The notes under the pieces were generated by a model. That model was given only the letters and a program-made list of their open reading frames with translations, was not told the DNA's origin and did no database searches. 64,000 nucleotides of DNA from Ochotona curzoniae (Eukaryota > Chordata > Mammalia > Lagomorpha > Ochotonidae): contig NW_024466459.1 in the NCBI RefSeq assembly GCF_017591425.1, positions 5,208,001 through 5,272,000 of the forward strand, read 5' to 3'. How positions within the stretch are numbered: the stretch's first letter is position 1; every line of letters begins with the position of its first letter. The translations under genes were made by a program, and so were the position numbers. Positions 12,601 to 25,979 of the stretch are shown here, one piece after another.

Positions 12601-13256
12601 AGACAGTTGTAGCCTGTACTGTGTAAACCATCTCAGGTGCAAACTCTGAATCCTGGAGTTGGGGAAAGGCAGATGTTCTCTCCTCAATCTATTTGGTCCA
12701 CTTGATCACAGCAAACAACTGTGGACACTCCTACGTCTATAGAACTGTGCTGTATAGAACAAATAATAAGCCCTGTTGAGTAAGACAGTGCATGAATTCA
12801 GCTCTTTCTAGTCCTGACTCAAATTACATTGGCAGGCAGGTCAAACACTCACCTGCTAAAATGTGTACAGAAAGTTCTGGTTTATGGGAAGGATTATGTT
12901 GCACCACTCAGATTGACATGAGCACTTCCATAGGTTAGCTCCAGTCACTGTGTTTGTAAATATTTGTGTCACTTATTGGCACTGTTGTGCAGAGTTCTGG
13001 TCCAGGAAACTTTCCTCTTAGATATCTCTAGGTTTTCACTTAGGGTATACTTGAATGACCTTCCTCCTGTCCCTTCAAGAGGCACAGAGGCAGTGAGGTA
13101 ATGCCGTTTCAGCTGACTGGCTGTTGCCTGCTTTATAAGATGCCAGGGCCACCTATGCAGCTTCCCCAGGGTGAAGCTGCAGGAACAAACCAGTGTCAAT
13201 GGTTAACTCAGGCTCCTGGTCCCCTGGGCTTTTCTTTCCTTTATTATTAACCACAG
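12601..13256. other. Unique sequence, no gene seen
   Basis: Non-repetitive. Ends in the T/C tract before the weak exon candidate at 13257. Confidence 0.4.
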
Positions 13257-13324
13257 AGTATTCTTTCCATTACCCAGTTGAGAGCACCCAGCTGACAGAT
13301 CTTCTTTGGGGAACATACAGAGAG
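13257..13324 (+). other. Weak candidate small exon
   Basis: A T/C-rich tract ending CCACAG at 13256 is followed 68 bases later by a donor, AGAG then GTAAGC, at 13325. The size suits a small 5' UTR exon. There is no other support, and a chance pair is quite possible. Confidence 0.15.
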
Positions 13325-13860
13325 GTAAGCATTATTTCATTTTTCTATTACGTGAACACCTTCAGTCTAGGATTCCTCTTGATGATCTCTTGAAGGTACA
13401 GCAATACACTGTGTTATAGATGCAGATATACAGGTCAAATTAAACACAGTCACGTTCATTTATTTTCCTATCCAGGAGTTTTAAGCAGGAGTCACAAAGT
13501 GTTGTACCACATTACTTAAGTTATTTTGGAGTTTTAAGTCAGAGAACCAGCTCTTACATCATTTTCAGCATCTGAAAGTGGCTTCATCATGCACTGCCAC
13601 ATGACGTATCTTGCAATTTCTTTCAAAATCAGGGCAATGGATCTGTGTGCATGTGTTCATAAATATGTGACTGTCAACACTGAAAAATGTGGCAGCTCAA
13701 AACATTCTACAAGAATAGAGCAATGCTTGTTGGAATGCCTTGCAGTACTGTGAAGGACAAGAAAGCAACCATGTTTCTAGACTTACTTTAACAAAAATTG
13801 GAAGCCAAGGATTTCCCCCTTTGTTGTACACCATGGTCCTTACAAAGAATTTCTTCCTCT

Positions 13861-13976
<116 letters not shown>

Positions 13977-14016
13977 TTAATTTCCCTCTCTCCTTTCTAT
14001 CTTCCTTCCTTTCTTT

Positions 14017-15835
14017 TTGTTGTTGAGTAAAGACTGTCTGCTCTCTGGATGATATGAATTCACCTACAAATACAATTGACCTATTTCCATTTTTGATGGA
14101 TTTGGAAGAAAAGAAGAAATTTTCTGTAGACCAGATGAATGTCGATCATGTCATTTTATTCATATAGAGTTGCATGGACTGAAAGAACTTTAGAGAAAAG
14201 AGGACTGGAATAGCTGCGCTGAATATTACCCAACAGCTGGGAAAGAGCCAGATCCTTAAGAATAAAAGAATCTATTGATATATCTTTGCTACTTTACTAT
14301 GGGAAATGTAGAATGTTGCTCTTTATGTCAGATATTAACCAATAAAACAGTGTGAAGCAGTTAAGCCACAGTTGTTTTATAGAATACACTCAAGGAATTT
14401 CTGAAATCAAGCCAAAAAGGAGTTTAAGAGTGAACAGTGTCTAGAGTTCAGTTTAAATCATGACAGAGTAAGCGCCAAGAAAGAAAAAGCAAGAACTTGA
14501 GTAATGGAGAGATATGATCTTAGGTTTATTTTAGAACAAATTATGATAAATCCAATCAAAACAAAACTATGACAACAGCTGAGACTGTAAGAAACAATTG
14601 GAGTGGGAGGGACACTTGATATCTTATTTTTATGCATTTTTTTCTGAATAAGTATTTTTACTTGAAAGAAAATCATTTTCAAGGGCATTGAAAAAAATCT
14701 TTCTTCTATTATGTAAGTTAGTGGAGAATACAAGAATTAGATGTGTTTCAGTTAGATGAAAATAAATATTCAATCCCGAATGACCTGTGTATTTTCTTTA
14801 TTGTGTGTAAATCATAATCTTTGAATATACTATTCAGTTTTTGTCTTATATGAGACTTATGCTCCAGTATTCTGTACTGCTTCTGGCTGGTGGATAAGGT
14901 CAGTGTTTCAAGCATCACATGGACTATAAATGTTTACATAGTAGGTAAGAAAACAGGCATTGCACTGCTGAAGATGCTATTTTCACTGCATCTTCATCTC
15001 AAACTTGTAAAGGAGCTGCTAGCACATTCATTTTATACATGAGGCTTAGATTTTCCACTGTCTGGCAGTACAGTCTTGGAAAAACATATAACTTCTCTAA
15101 GATGCAAATTTATTCTTGTCTGGATTCCCAACTGGCTGTGCTTCCCACTGTCCCATTCTACACCACCTCTTCGAATGCATGGACAGAGAGCAGACGAAGA
15201 GCTACACACAGATTCCTTGGAGCTCATCCTGCATGGATGGACCTGGGAAAATGGAAGGGCCCCCACAGTCTCCTGGTGAAACTCTGGCTAACATTGGTCT
15301 TGGGTATTAGATGCAACAAACAGACGAGGTGCCCGTCATGTCTGGAGCTTGCACCTCTCCAAGCAGCCAAGATTGTAGATTTCAAGACCGCATCATGACT
15401 GCTTACACACTGCCGTGATGACTGGCACATTGGTGTAACGATAGCTTTCATAACGGTGAAAGTTTCATGTTTTTTTGTGATTGTATTTTTAACCATGACA
15501 ATGAAATGTTTCTTTTTTTTCTAGAGAGCAATGATGTAAATTTTGAGTAAGATTTCTATGGCATTTTTTTTTCCTCACCATAGTTTCAAGTCCTCAATCA
15601 ATGTGAGGTTCTGAAATTGGTCATCTATTCATTGCTCTGATTTGGTTGGTATTACAGTTAGGATTCATTTTCTGCTAATCTATTCCTGCATTAGCCCTCT
15701 CGGGAAATACTTATATCTGATAAAAATCTCTAAATCTTGAGTGGATGAGACATTATATTTTGATGAAATAAATGTATTAAGAATACAAACTTAAAGACTT
15801 GCTACTGAGCAACATAGTTCTTGATTTCTTTAATA
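14017..15835. other. Unique sequence, no gene seen
   Basis: Several ORFs of 60-119 codons overlap at 15033-15496 in both strands, but none shows a domain or a splice frame. No clear repeat. Confidence 0.45.
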
Positions 15836-15990
15836 GGTCTTTATTGATTGGCAACTCAGTACCAAGCATTGAGTAGACTTTAAGGCTGTATTGGTGAATA
15901 GTGGAAGATGAAACAGCATGCGTTTGTGAATCTCATTAGAGGTTGGGGAAGACTCATTAAATAAATGCAGGTGAAATAAATAACATACTA
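15836..15990. mobile_element. Possible ancient mammalian interspersed repeat
   Basis: TTTATTGATTGGCAACTCAGTACC, GTATTGGTGAATA and GAGGTTGGGGAAGACTCATTAAATAAATG resemble the familiar mammalian repeat with TTTATTGAGCACCTACTATG and TGGGGGAGACAGACAATAAA. Family not assigned. Confidence 0.3.
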
Positions 15991-16696
15991 ATGGTGATAC
16001 GTCACGAAATAAAATGGGGCTGGAGTTGGGAATATTATGCTAGTACTGTTTTCTCTTTTCTGTGGTTGCATGGCAAATTACCCCACACAGTAATCTGGAA
16101 AAACAAATGTTGGCCATCTTGTTTTGGGGTTCATCCATGCTGTCAAGTGCTCGCAGGGACTGCAGGCAGCTGCATTTTTGCCTGGAGATGGTCATCCTCC
16201 AACTCCCCTCACTGGCACTTGACCAGATCTGGTTCATCCAGACCAGTTGAATGAGGGCCTCCACTCATCACTGCTTATCTCACTGGAGTTTGCCATCAGT
16301 TCATTGGCGCATAATTCTCTCTGTAGAACAACTCACAGTGCGGTCACTAGTTTCCATGATGGCAAGGACATGAATGAGTAATTTTCTAGTTCAACCATGA
16401 AAGTGGCATCCCTTCAGTTTTGCCATATTCTATTAAGTGGAAATGTTTGCTTTAGTTGAGTTCATAGTCTTACATAAAGTCATGAGTATCTGCAGGTCAG
16501 CGGAAGCCATCTTCAAAAGTCTCCTATAATAGATTTGCATTTATAAATAAGATTGTAAAAGAAGGCTTCACCAACGGATGAAGATCCAAGATCTGTGGTG
16601 ACAAGGAGGTGAGAGGTAGAGACAATTTGGAGGACTAATTTGGGCTGACAGAACAGCTCCAGTGCAGAAGTACCTCTGAGCTTTTTAAGAACCAGC

Positions 16697-16907
16697 ATGG
16701 GGTCTGGCGGCATGGCCTCGCGGCTTAAGTCCTTGCCTTGCACGCCTGGGATTCCATATGGGCACCGGTTCTAATTCTGGCAGCTCCACTTTCCCATCCA
16801 GCTCCCTGCTTGTGGCCTGGGAAAGCAGTCAAGGATAGCCCAATGCTTTGGGATCCTGTACCCATGTGGGAGACCTGGAGGAGGTTCCTGGCTCCTGGCT
16901 TCGAACC
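16697..16907 (+). mobile_element. 3'-truncated C-type SINE, plus
   Basis: A good head and core (GGGTCTGGCGGCATGGCCTCG, CCATATGGGCACCGGTTCTAAT, GCTCCCTGCTTGTGGCCTGGG) run to CTCCTGGCTTCGAACCA and then stop. The T/C-rich 3' part and A-rich tail are missing. Confidence 0.8.
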
Positions 16908-17509
16908 ACTTTCTAGGTTCTTTGTGAACTGGGATAATTAGCTGTTTTACTCTGTTAAGTGTACTGTGGGGATGACTCTTTCTCGCAGCTGATTTTAAGT
17001 GGAAAGACGAGGTCAATTGACTCCTCCTCTTGCTCCCAAGTTTTACCCTAAAACCAACGATGCAAACACTAAGACAGATGGCTCATTGTAATAGAGGCTT
17101 TTCATTAGAAAATATAGTTTTCCCAGGTCATTTTGTTTACCTCTTCCTGGGGCTCTGAAATTGTCCAGAAATGTAAAGAAGTATTTTTAAAAGTCAATTA
17201 TTTAGATAAGAGATATCACTGAATCAGATTTGCAGAACAACTCCACATAAAGAAGGTGATTTTCAGCTTAACGTGTTGGAAATATCACCCTCATTCATCT
17301 TTTCATTTTTGTTATATTAGCTTAGTTTTGAAGAGTTCATATGGTTTCATGGCTTTAGACAACATTTTATAAAATTTGTTCTTCCTCAAGTTGAAAACAG
17401 TTAGCTATTCCTTTACTTTAAAGAAAAGGATATGCTTTCAGCAAACATGACATGAGACTATATTTTGTCATTTTTTATCCATTAATTATATTCTAAATCA
17501 TAACCATGT

Positions 17510-17650
17510 TTCTACGCAATCAATAATCATTTGCTGAGTCCTACAGTATTCCATACTAAGGGTACAAAGATAATCAACATCTTGTCTGTCGGGCGTCTGG
17601 CAGAAAAGGGCAGATCTGGAAACAATTAAGATCAGTGGAATGGGCTACTA
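17510..17650. mobile_element. Possible ancient interspersed-repeat remnant
   Basis: CATTTGCTGAGTCCTACAGTATTCC followed by GGGTACAAAGATAA matches loosely the same mammalian repeat style as 15836-15990. Low confidence. Confidence 0.22.
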
Positions 17651-17957
17651 CTATCCTAACGTGAAATGTGCTGAGTCCCCCAACAAGCTGCAGTTGTTTC
17701 CAGGAACACAGGAAGGTGAGCAAGTCTGTGGCATGCTGGTGCTGTCATGCTTCTGCTTTTGAAATCCAAAACTTTTAAAAAGTGCAACACTACTACTTTT
17801 ATCACCAACTCTGTTGCAGGATTTTCCACTGGAAGAAGCTCAAGCTGACAGTTCTCCTAAAGTTGTTGCCTTTTCCCCTCCTGTGATTTGGTAACTGTGT
17901 ATTCCAGTCTGGTCTCTCTAGAGAAACAAGGGCAGCAGAGTCCACCCAGAGCAGGAG

Positions 17958-18045
17958 GCAGGGAAGCCAAAAAGAGGGATAGCAAAAGGGAGGGAGGAGG
18001 AGAAGAAACAGGGAGAGAAAGGAAAGAGGAGGTGGAGAAGAATAC
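17958..18045. repeat. Purine-rich (AG) low-complexity tract
   Basis: Almost all A/G on the + strand (GGGAGGGAGGAGGAGAAG and similar), beginning after a CCACCC motif. Possible triplex-prone DNA. Confidence 0.65.
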
Positions 18046-18414
18046 ATTTTTTTCAAGTTTATTTGGCTATGGAGCTTTCAAGTTCTGGGAATAGATGATA
18101 TTGCAGTGAATGGAGGCTGAATTTGCAGGGTAAAAAAAAAAACAGACTGAATAACTACATTGAAGTCTTCGAGGAATTCCTTCTTTTAGCAAATTTGAGT
18201 CTTAGTTCTCAAGGTCCTCTGATGACTGAATGAAGCCCACCCAATGATGGAGAGTGATAAGCTTTGTGCACAGTCTGCTGCAGGTAACTGCCCATCACAT
18301 TGCACATGGGTCTTCTCCAAGACATCCTGGATTGGGGATCGATCAACACAATAAGCCAAGGGAATGCATAAAATTAACCATCAGAGCAACAGGAGGCTGA
18401 ATTGAAACAGCTGA

Positions 18415-18520
18415 ATTGAAATTGGAGTGGCTGGAACTTGACCCAGTACCCATATGGCATGCTAATGCAGCAGGTGGAAGCTTAGCTGGCTACGCTGCTC
18501 ACCACAGCCCTGTGAGATTT
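18415..18520 (-). mobile_element. SINE head fragment, minus
   Basis: GGAACTTGACCCAGTACCCATATGGCATGC and GGTGGAAGCTTAGCTGGCTACGC correspond to the reversed 5' third of an older C-SINE. The rest is missing. Confidence 0.6.
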
Positions 18521-21233
18521 TTTTTAATGGAAATTTTTGAGAAGCACTACCAGAGGAATATTTTTATGAGACAAAGTTCTTGGATTTGGTTACTGTTTGA
18601 TTAGTTATTTGGCTCTGCTCCAGAGAAATATCTACTCAGCCGCAAATTTGGTCAAGTTTCTCGCGACTATGTGTTTTTCTCATCTCATGGGAGACTGAAC
18701 CAAACAATGGGTAATTCAGAACACTCTGTTTCTATTTTGGGAAAATAATCCAAGGTAACCTTATCACACAAGGTACCTGGCCTAATGGCTAGATAAAAAA
18801 AATGCTCAGTTAATCTCATCCCGAGGGCAGCACAATAGATCCGCTGAACGAGAACCGGCCATCTCCACCAACTAGCACCAGAAAGACTCACTGACCCATT
18901 CTTAATAAGCTAATTACGTTATTAGCTGAACTTTCCATGCTCTTGTAATGGATTATGGTATTCTTTCTATGTGACATGGTGAAATCCTTCCTGGATTTGC
19001 AACTAAACTTTGAGAAGGTGCCAGAATGTTAGACTGTGAGCTATACACCAGCATTGTCACCTCACAATTGCTCCTTTTGTATGTGTAATTTGTCTTTCTT
19101 TTTTAGGTTGGAATTGAGACAACTTGCGGCTGATGAGGTATAACACCTGAGAAAGCCATGTTGTTCCTATAAGCAAATCATTTAAGACCCCTTGAGCTGC
19201 ACATATTTAAATTTGTACTTTATGGGCATATAATCTCATTTCCTTGAAACAAAACTCTTCTTTAACCGTAGTAGATAACAAAGTTGACCTGAAGATTCTA
19301 CAAAACCTAAAGAAACATCCAGAAAAGTAAAAAAATGAACCAAATAAAATTTCAAAAAAACTGACCCAACCAAAGCCAAACATTTACAAAAGTATCCCTG
19401 TTTTCTACTTGGGGCACTGTGTCCGTGAATTGTTCTGCTGGCAGACTGTTCAATTTACTTCTCCCGAACAGCTGTGTGAGATCATTCCTGTCTTCAGGGT
19501 GTATAAACGGCGGACATGTTTCTCTAGTACTGCTATGCCTTGTTGCATTGTGTGCGGGAGAAGCATAGGGGTTCAGATTTAATAGAACTGTCAGTTGTGA
19601 AGAAAAGAAATCCAAACCTCAGTCACCGAGTCTTTGGTGTGACTATGCGACTCTGTGTGCAAAATATGTTAATTATACATAAAATAGTGCACAGATAATT
19701 GCCACAATGATGATAGTATTGTGACCCTGACTATTTTAGATATGAAAACATTCAGTATTCATGATGAGTTCAGCCAACAGAATGCTACCTTTCTTAGTTT
19801 GGTTTTGGGGAACTGAACAAGTGGCATGTCATTCTTTCTAAGCAGAGACCCTAAGGCTTGTTATGTTTGGCACTAAGTATATGACAATAATATATCAGTT
19901 CCTTTCTGTGGTGAAAGTTAAGGTCCAGCAGATGAAAGTATTGGCAGGACTCCTGTGCCTGGGAAGTCAAGAAAGTGTTGGGGTGGAAATGAAGTACATT
20001 TGTGTACCAAGTTGACAGAAAAAGGGATTTCTCGATTCTCGAGAATCTAATAGTTTGAAGAAACGTGAGATATTCAGACCGGCTCTGAATGTGCTTCTTA
20101 GTATGAATGTGCAAGCAGAGCAGTGAAGCAAAGAAGGTGCAGCCTAAGTGAATGTGTGCTAATACCATCACCATTTCTATCCCACGTTGCTTGGGACTGC
20201 AGTTGGAAACCTGAACTCCTGCACCTGTTCCTGGTGACTAATTTGGGGAAAGGGGAACAATTAAATAGGAAACGTGCAGAAAAAGTAAGTGATGAAAGCA
20301 GCTAATTTTCCTACTTTGTAGAAAACACTTTTGTGTAGATGCAAAGTAGGTTTTTCTAAGAATTGGTCGAATAAAATTTTTCTAAAAACTGGAGTATCTC
20401 AACATGAAGGTAGCAACTATTTTACTGAGGGTCTTCTTTCGAAGTTGTTCACTTCCTGTGTTGTATTGTCCAAAATGATATTGATATTGAAGGAACCCTT
20501 TTAGTTGTAATTCTGTAGTTGGGTCATACTGCACCTCTCACTCTTTCCAAACATATTTGTTTCTTCTGCATGGCGTGGGACTGTTGGGCTAAACTTTTTG
20601 TGCCAAATATCCAAAAGAATGACTTATTGTACAGCTAACTGTAACCAAATAAGATATTTATTTATCAGCATTATACTTTCTTCTGAAGATGCTCATTTCC
20701 TGTGTGTTGTTTTTGAAAATTATGTTGACATCAACATCTTCTTTAGCGCAGGATAAAGAGGAAGGGAGAGGATTCTGGTACCAGTCCCAATTTATATAAA
20801 TCGATAAAACAAAAATATATCGCATCTGAAACTCTAATTCAGAAGAAAAACAATTGAGATGTTTTCTGCCACGAAATGGTTGGAGACAATCTTAATTTAC
20901 CCCTCTGTGCAAGGTAATGGAAGTGGTTTGATACAGTATGGAGTGTCTGATGAGAGCAGTGAAGTTGAACCAGTTTCACAAGTTTTCAAGTTTTAGTGGC
21001 TTTTCAGAGTTTTATTCAGAGTCTCATGCTAGATGACTTCCATTTTATAACAGTAAAACAGCAGGGAATGGCTTGACAGAAGATGGTTTTGATTCGATAA
21101 GGTCCCTTGATATTTGCCTTATTTCACTTAGTACAGGCGTGGTGCTGAATGGATAGCAACCAAACGCGCTCACAAAACCAGACTCAATGGTTTACATAAT
21201 CATGTCTACTTTCAGAAGCCAGAGACCACTTTG

Positions 21234-21234
<1 letters not shown>
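18521..21234. other. Unique sequence, no gene seen
   Basis: AT-rich. A donor-like GTAAGT at 20285 lacks a convincing partner acceptor. No repeat of note. Confidence 0.45.

Positions 21235-21275
<41 letters not shown>
21235..21275. repeat. (CA)n microsatellite
   Basis: About 20 uninterrupted CA units. Confidence 0.95.
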
Positions 21276-21278
<3 letters not shown>

Positions 21279-21394
21279 ACTTTGTATAGCTTTTACCTCT
21301 TTTAAGCTGAGGAAAAAACAACAGAGATACACTAAGAAACGGTTATATGAATATATAACTATTACATAAATACTATATTCTGAAGTTTGATTAG

Positions 21395-21705
21395 GGGTCA
21401 GCTGCTGTGGTGTGGTTAAGCTATAACCCACCTGCAGTGCCAACCATCCCGTAAGGTCACTGGTGAGACTCTTGACTGCCCCATCCCTGATCCAGCTCCC
21501 TGCTAATACTCCTGGGAAGGCAGTAGAAGACGACGTAAGTCCTTAGGCTGTTGCATTCGTGTAAGAGACCCAGAAGAAGCTCCTGACTCCTGGCTTCAGC
21601 CTGACACAGTCCAGGCCATTGTGTCTGTTTGAGGTGCAAATCAGCAGATGGATGACCTCTCTGTCTCTCTCTCTGTCTCTTTCTTCTTTATCTCCTTCTC
21701 TCTCT
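21395..21705 (+). mobile_element. Old C-type SINE, plus
   Basis: Diverged head, then GATCCAGCTCCCTGCTAAT, AGAGACCCAGAAGAAGCTCCTG, CTCCTGGCTTCAGCCTG and a CTCTCTGTCTCTCTCTC tract, in the right order for the family. Confidence 0.7.
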
Positions 21706-21815
21706 GGAGTTCCTGGCCCTTAATTCCATCCTGGCTCAACTCCGATTGTTCCAAGTATTTGGAGAGTTTACCAGCAAAGGGAAGATCTCTCTATCTCCGT
21801 CTGAATGTCAAAAAA
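21706..21815 (+). mobile_element. Second SINE 3' half in tandem
   Basis: GGAGTTCCTGGCCCT, CTGGCTCAACTCCGATTG, TTTACCAGCAAAGGGAAGATCT and CTCTATCTCCGTCTG repeat the 3' half of the C-SINE body directly after the preceding copy's T/C tract. Either a partial second insertion or an unequal duplication. Confidence 0.45.
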
Positions 21816-22049
21816 TTAGAATGAGTCGAAACTTCCTTATTGTTATGCCAAACCTTTATTTGAAAACCACTTGCTGAATATACATTCTCCCTCCCAATTC
21901 ATTATTAGAATATATTTGACCAATTTTTCGCAGCAATAGCATCTCAATTCTCACTTATGCAATGATGTTTAATGGTAGATATTGTGTATCTTTATTGCAC
22001 AAAGAAAGAATGCTTCATGCTTGTTATCTCTTATTCTAAATGTTTTAAA

Positions 22050-22155
22050 GGTATTAATCTTTCAATCACAGATTTCATTTACAAACAAGGAAATACAGAC
22101 ACTGAGATTGTGTAATGCAGTGACGGTCACAACATTACTAAGTGACCAGATGGGT
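22050..22155 (-). mobile_element. MIR-like remnant, minus
   Basis: ATTTACAAACAAGGAAATACAG, then GTAATGCAGTGACGGTCAC and TACTAAGTGACC, follow the reversed MIR pattern. Confidence 0.4.
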
Positions 22156-22261
22156 CTCCTCTATAGCATTTGATTTTAGCTTTCAACCTTCACCCTCTAC
22201 AGAAATTCAGTAAGTCCATGTCTGTTGGGGAAGTTACATTACCACTTACTTTGAATTTTGT

Positions 22262-22365
22262 GAGGAATATCCAAAAAGTTCATGGAAACACACCTTATGA
22301 AGAAAATGTTTGTGAATTACAAAATTTGTGGACCCAAACTTTTTGAAGCATCCTTGTGCACTCAC
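22262..22365. mobile_element. MITE-like element with inverted ends
   Basis: The left end TCCAAAAAGTTCATGGA and the reverse complement of the right end (GCTTCAAAAAGTTTGGGT) share CAAAAAGTT, so the roughly 100-base unit has inverted termini and no coding sequence. Its form suggests a mariner-type non-autonomous DNA element. Family not confirmed. Confidence 0.45.
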
Positions 22366-24800
22366 AGGTGAAGAAACCTCTGTGGATAATGTGTATCACC
22401 AAGAAATGCTCAGGGATTTTATGAGAAGACAGAATCAAATATTTCCACCACTTTCCTATTTTCTGCTTCTTATTGATTAAATGAAGTATTTCTATTTGGC
22501 ACACCAAATCTTAAAGTACTGTTTCTTTAACAAGATATTTAAATAATAAAGACATGCAAGTCAGAAATGGGAGAGAAAACCGTACTGTATTGAATGTGCA
22601 GAACCCAAGAAGCACTGACACAGATTTGTTGTTTTCAACATAGGTGATTAATAAGCAGAAACAGAAACTTAACAACACAGGTCAATCATGATTGTACTTT
22701 CTTAGGTAAGCATAATCCGTAACCTAAGGAAAGTAATGTTTCGATGATGGGAGAATAACGTAATCTTTCCCAATGACACATGGAATTCCGTTGACATTAC
22801 TGTCACATGTTGAACTGTAACGTCACGTGTTTGAGCAGGAAGTTATGGATAAAATCAGACCTCTATGGGCCTCAACAGGTATCTTAGTATACAATGAAAA
22901 ATATCCTTAGCACATGAAAGAGTATATTAATACTATGCAAATATTAATTTTTTTGTTTTAAAGTTATTTCTGGTGCCAGGGGATATATACAGTGAGAACT
23001 TTCATGAGAAAATAGAGGTAATCTTAATTTTACTTTTTATTACATTTAGCTAATAAGGAGTAGTAGTGATATGATGTCATCTAGTAAAATACAGTTTGCC
23101 ATTTGTCACACAGCAAATGTTTCATTTCATTGATTCAAATTATCTAGTACTGATGAAGTCAAATGTACGAGTGCAGAGAGACTGTGAGGCAAAAGCCAGC
23201 AGTCACCAGGAGAAATTGTATTTTTAAGTATAAAATCTTTTCATTTTCTGTGCTACAAACAAAATCACATTTCCTGAGGAAGAAAGCTGTTAGCATTTCA
23301 ATTTTTATGGTTCAAAAAAAAAATAGTTACATCAAACTGTTGGCTTACTAAGTGGTGGATTTTCAACATTCTTCAAAATAATTCCTCTTGAAGAAACCGT
23401 ATGTTTACATTTTCAAGTTCCAAACATACACTATCGGAACAGAGCCAGTGATTTCCCTATGCTAAAAACTGTCAGTGTATTTATCGTTTAGATGAATGAA
23501 CTCCTGAAATCTAATAAACTTCTTTGTTTTGTTTGGCATTTCCTTTTACGTAATCTCAGCTTTTGAACCAAAGATTTAGGCCACTCCCTGGCATATTTTT
23601 GTTTTTTCTCTGTTCATCTTCTTATCTGATTTGGTACCTAATGAAAATCACAAGCAGCATTTGGTGTACCAGTTCGCAACTGAGAAAGATCTTTGACCTT
23701 ATTTGTCACATGTTAGCTCGTCATCAATCATATGAGAGTAATGCAAGCTGAGTAGTAGATCTCTGTTCATAGTGATGATAATACAAGTGATTCGGAAAGT
23801 TAAGTTAGTGAGAAGCTAGTGCTTTAAAGACACAGAAGAAACCCTGAAATCCTGATGTGTGTAATGAAATGGACAGATCCAGGGGGTCATTACGCAGTAA
23901 ACCAGACCCAGGAGCACAAATATTACCTGGTGTCTGTTATTTGTGCAAGTTAACATGTAGGGTCTAAATTCAATTGTCATATTATTTGGTATATTGCTTC
24001 TCTAATCCTACCATGCTCATGACAATATGTCCTTTTTTCCCATGTCATGATCCTTGTCACAGATCCTTCACATTCTGATAATTATATCCCCATTTTAAGA
24101 AAAAAATAGTATATTTGTACATTATATAATATTTACATTTGAAGGGAATATGGCCAAATGATAAAATTTGATACGTTTTAAAACTAAAAACAAAATTAAT
24201 TTATGAAAAAAAGAAAACAAGTCAGTTACATTATTTTTTTTTCTAAGAAATCTTAGGAATCTATGGGAGAATGCATGTACTATCTGTCATTTTCCACCTT
24301 ATGTTTGCTGTTAACTTACAGGATTCTGGCTATTTTTGCCACAGCAGTTTTACCAAATGTCCAGCTTCTGTCACAGGATTTGAATTCTTGAAACTCTGTC
24401 TACTTGACTAGGGTACTGCAGTCTCAAAGTCCTTAGATGAAAAAGCAAATGTTTTTGAATAAAAGGAAAAACACAGTGTAAAAAATTTTATCATCTAGTT
24501 CCCACCGAAACGTCTGAACCTTCTTTTCCTCTCCTCATTGCATTCCAGCTACTTGGCCTCATGCTGCCGTTTGTGGAGTAGAGGTGTACACAGGCGGAGC
24601 GCCACCTTGCCCTGAGCATCCTTGCTGTCTTCCTGGACCCACAAAAGGCTGCAGGATGAGTAGCAGGGGTTAAATAAACACCCCCCTTGGGCCAGGTGCT
24701 GTGCTGGCTCCTTGGGGCCAGCCCCACCTCGTTTTCATGGCAGGATGTTCTATACCAGAATCAAGCAGGCCCAAGACACCTCTCTTCTCCAACTAAGGGC
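22366..24800. other. Unique sequence, no gene seen
   Basis: Mostly AT-rich. A GC-richer stretch at 24490-24780, ending just before the ATT/TTG run, has no acceptor/donor pair that I find convincing. Confidence 0.45.
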
Positions 24801-24801
24801 T

Positions 24802-24840
24802 ATTGTTATTGTTATTATTATTGTTATTATTATTATTATA
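24802..24840. repeat. (ATT/GTT)n microsatellite
   Basis: About 13 imperfect trinucleotide units mixing ATT and GTT. Confidence 0.85.
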
Positions 24841-25975
24841 TGATTTCTGTGTTGTAGGCACCAGAAAAATGAGCATATGTGTTCTGATTTTCAAACAAGT
24901 CTCCCGAAGTTGGAAGGGAACAATCACCTCAACGCATTTTGTATTTATTTGTTTCAAAGCTGTGCTTCTGACATGGGGTGAGACAGTGGGAAAAACATAA
25001 CACATTAAATTCCTGAAGTGTGAAACTACAGGGTTTCTGTAATTGTGGCAGTCTACAGCCCCAGGGCATACCCTTAAATTAGCCTAACTAGCTGGAAAGG
25101 AGTGAAAATATTTAGCTATAAACTAGACTTACAACTGCATGTAACATTTTTCAAATGGTCAACACATCTTTGCTTATCAAATCTATATGTGGATAAAAAA
25201 AGTGTAAAAGCAAGTTGTTCTGGTATTTACAGGGAACACACAGTTCTGACTCACTGAATCTCTAGTTACACCACACTCAGGGGACAGGTAGATTGGGACA
25301 CCGCTAATACTTCCCAACCCTAGCAATAGCTGCTTACATCACTGTGGGTCCAGTCCCAAATGCTACACAGGAAGTTCTTGACAGGGAAACTGGTAGAATC
25401 CGCTTCTGCCCAGCCGCAGCTGTTTCATTGGTGAGCAAGAATGCTGTTCAATCATTTGCCCAGGCGTTCATGTTCCAGACTGCACCTCGGATTTAATCAC
25501 TTACTTATCTTCCTGCCCAGGTATTTGTGCTGGTAAAACACAGCAACCTGATCTAGGCAGAACTGGCTGTTTCTACTTTCTGTCCAAAGGGTCAGTGGGA
25601 GAAAGGCTGATGGGTGGTGATTTTATAATTGAATGGTGGCCATTGTTCTGTATTTTTTTTCTCCCCTTTAAAGAAAAAGATCTATATGTTAGAAAGCTCT
25701 CAGATAAGAAAGTCTACCTAAAAACATTGTTGGCCATCATACAAACCTTTAGCATGAGAAAACAGGTCACCTTTGTTACATTTCAGCTGGATAAAGTGAC
25801 ATTCTGTGCTTGAGTGATTGAGGTCCATAAACACATATGGGGATTATTTTTCTAGTGACTTTTCAGACTTGAATTAGGGACTTCATCTAGGTATATAGCA
25901 CTGGGTGGCTTAACGAAACACACATTTTCTTTTTTCAGTGTTTATGCGGTTTAATCTACTTGCAGACCAAAATGA
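24841..25975. other. Unique sequence, no gene seen
   Basis: No repeat or gene recognised. Confidence 0.45.
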
Positions 25976-25979
25976 CATA

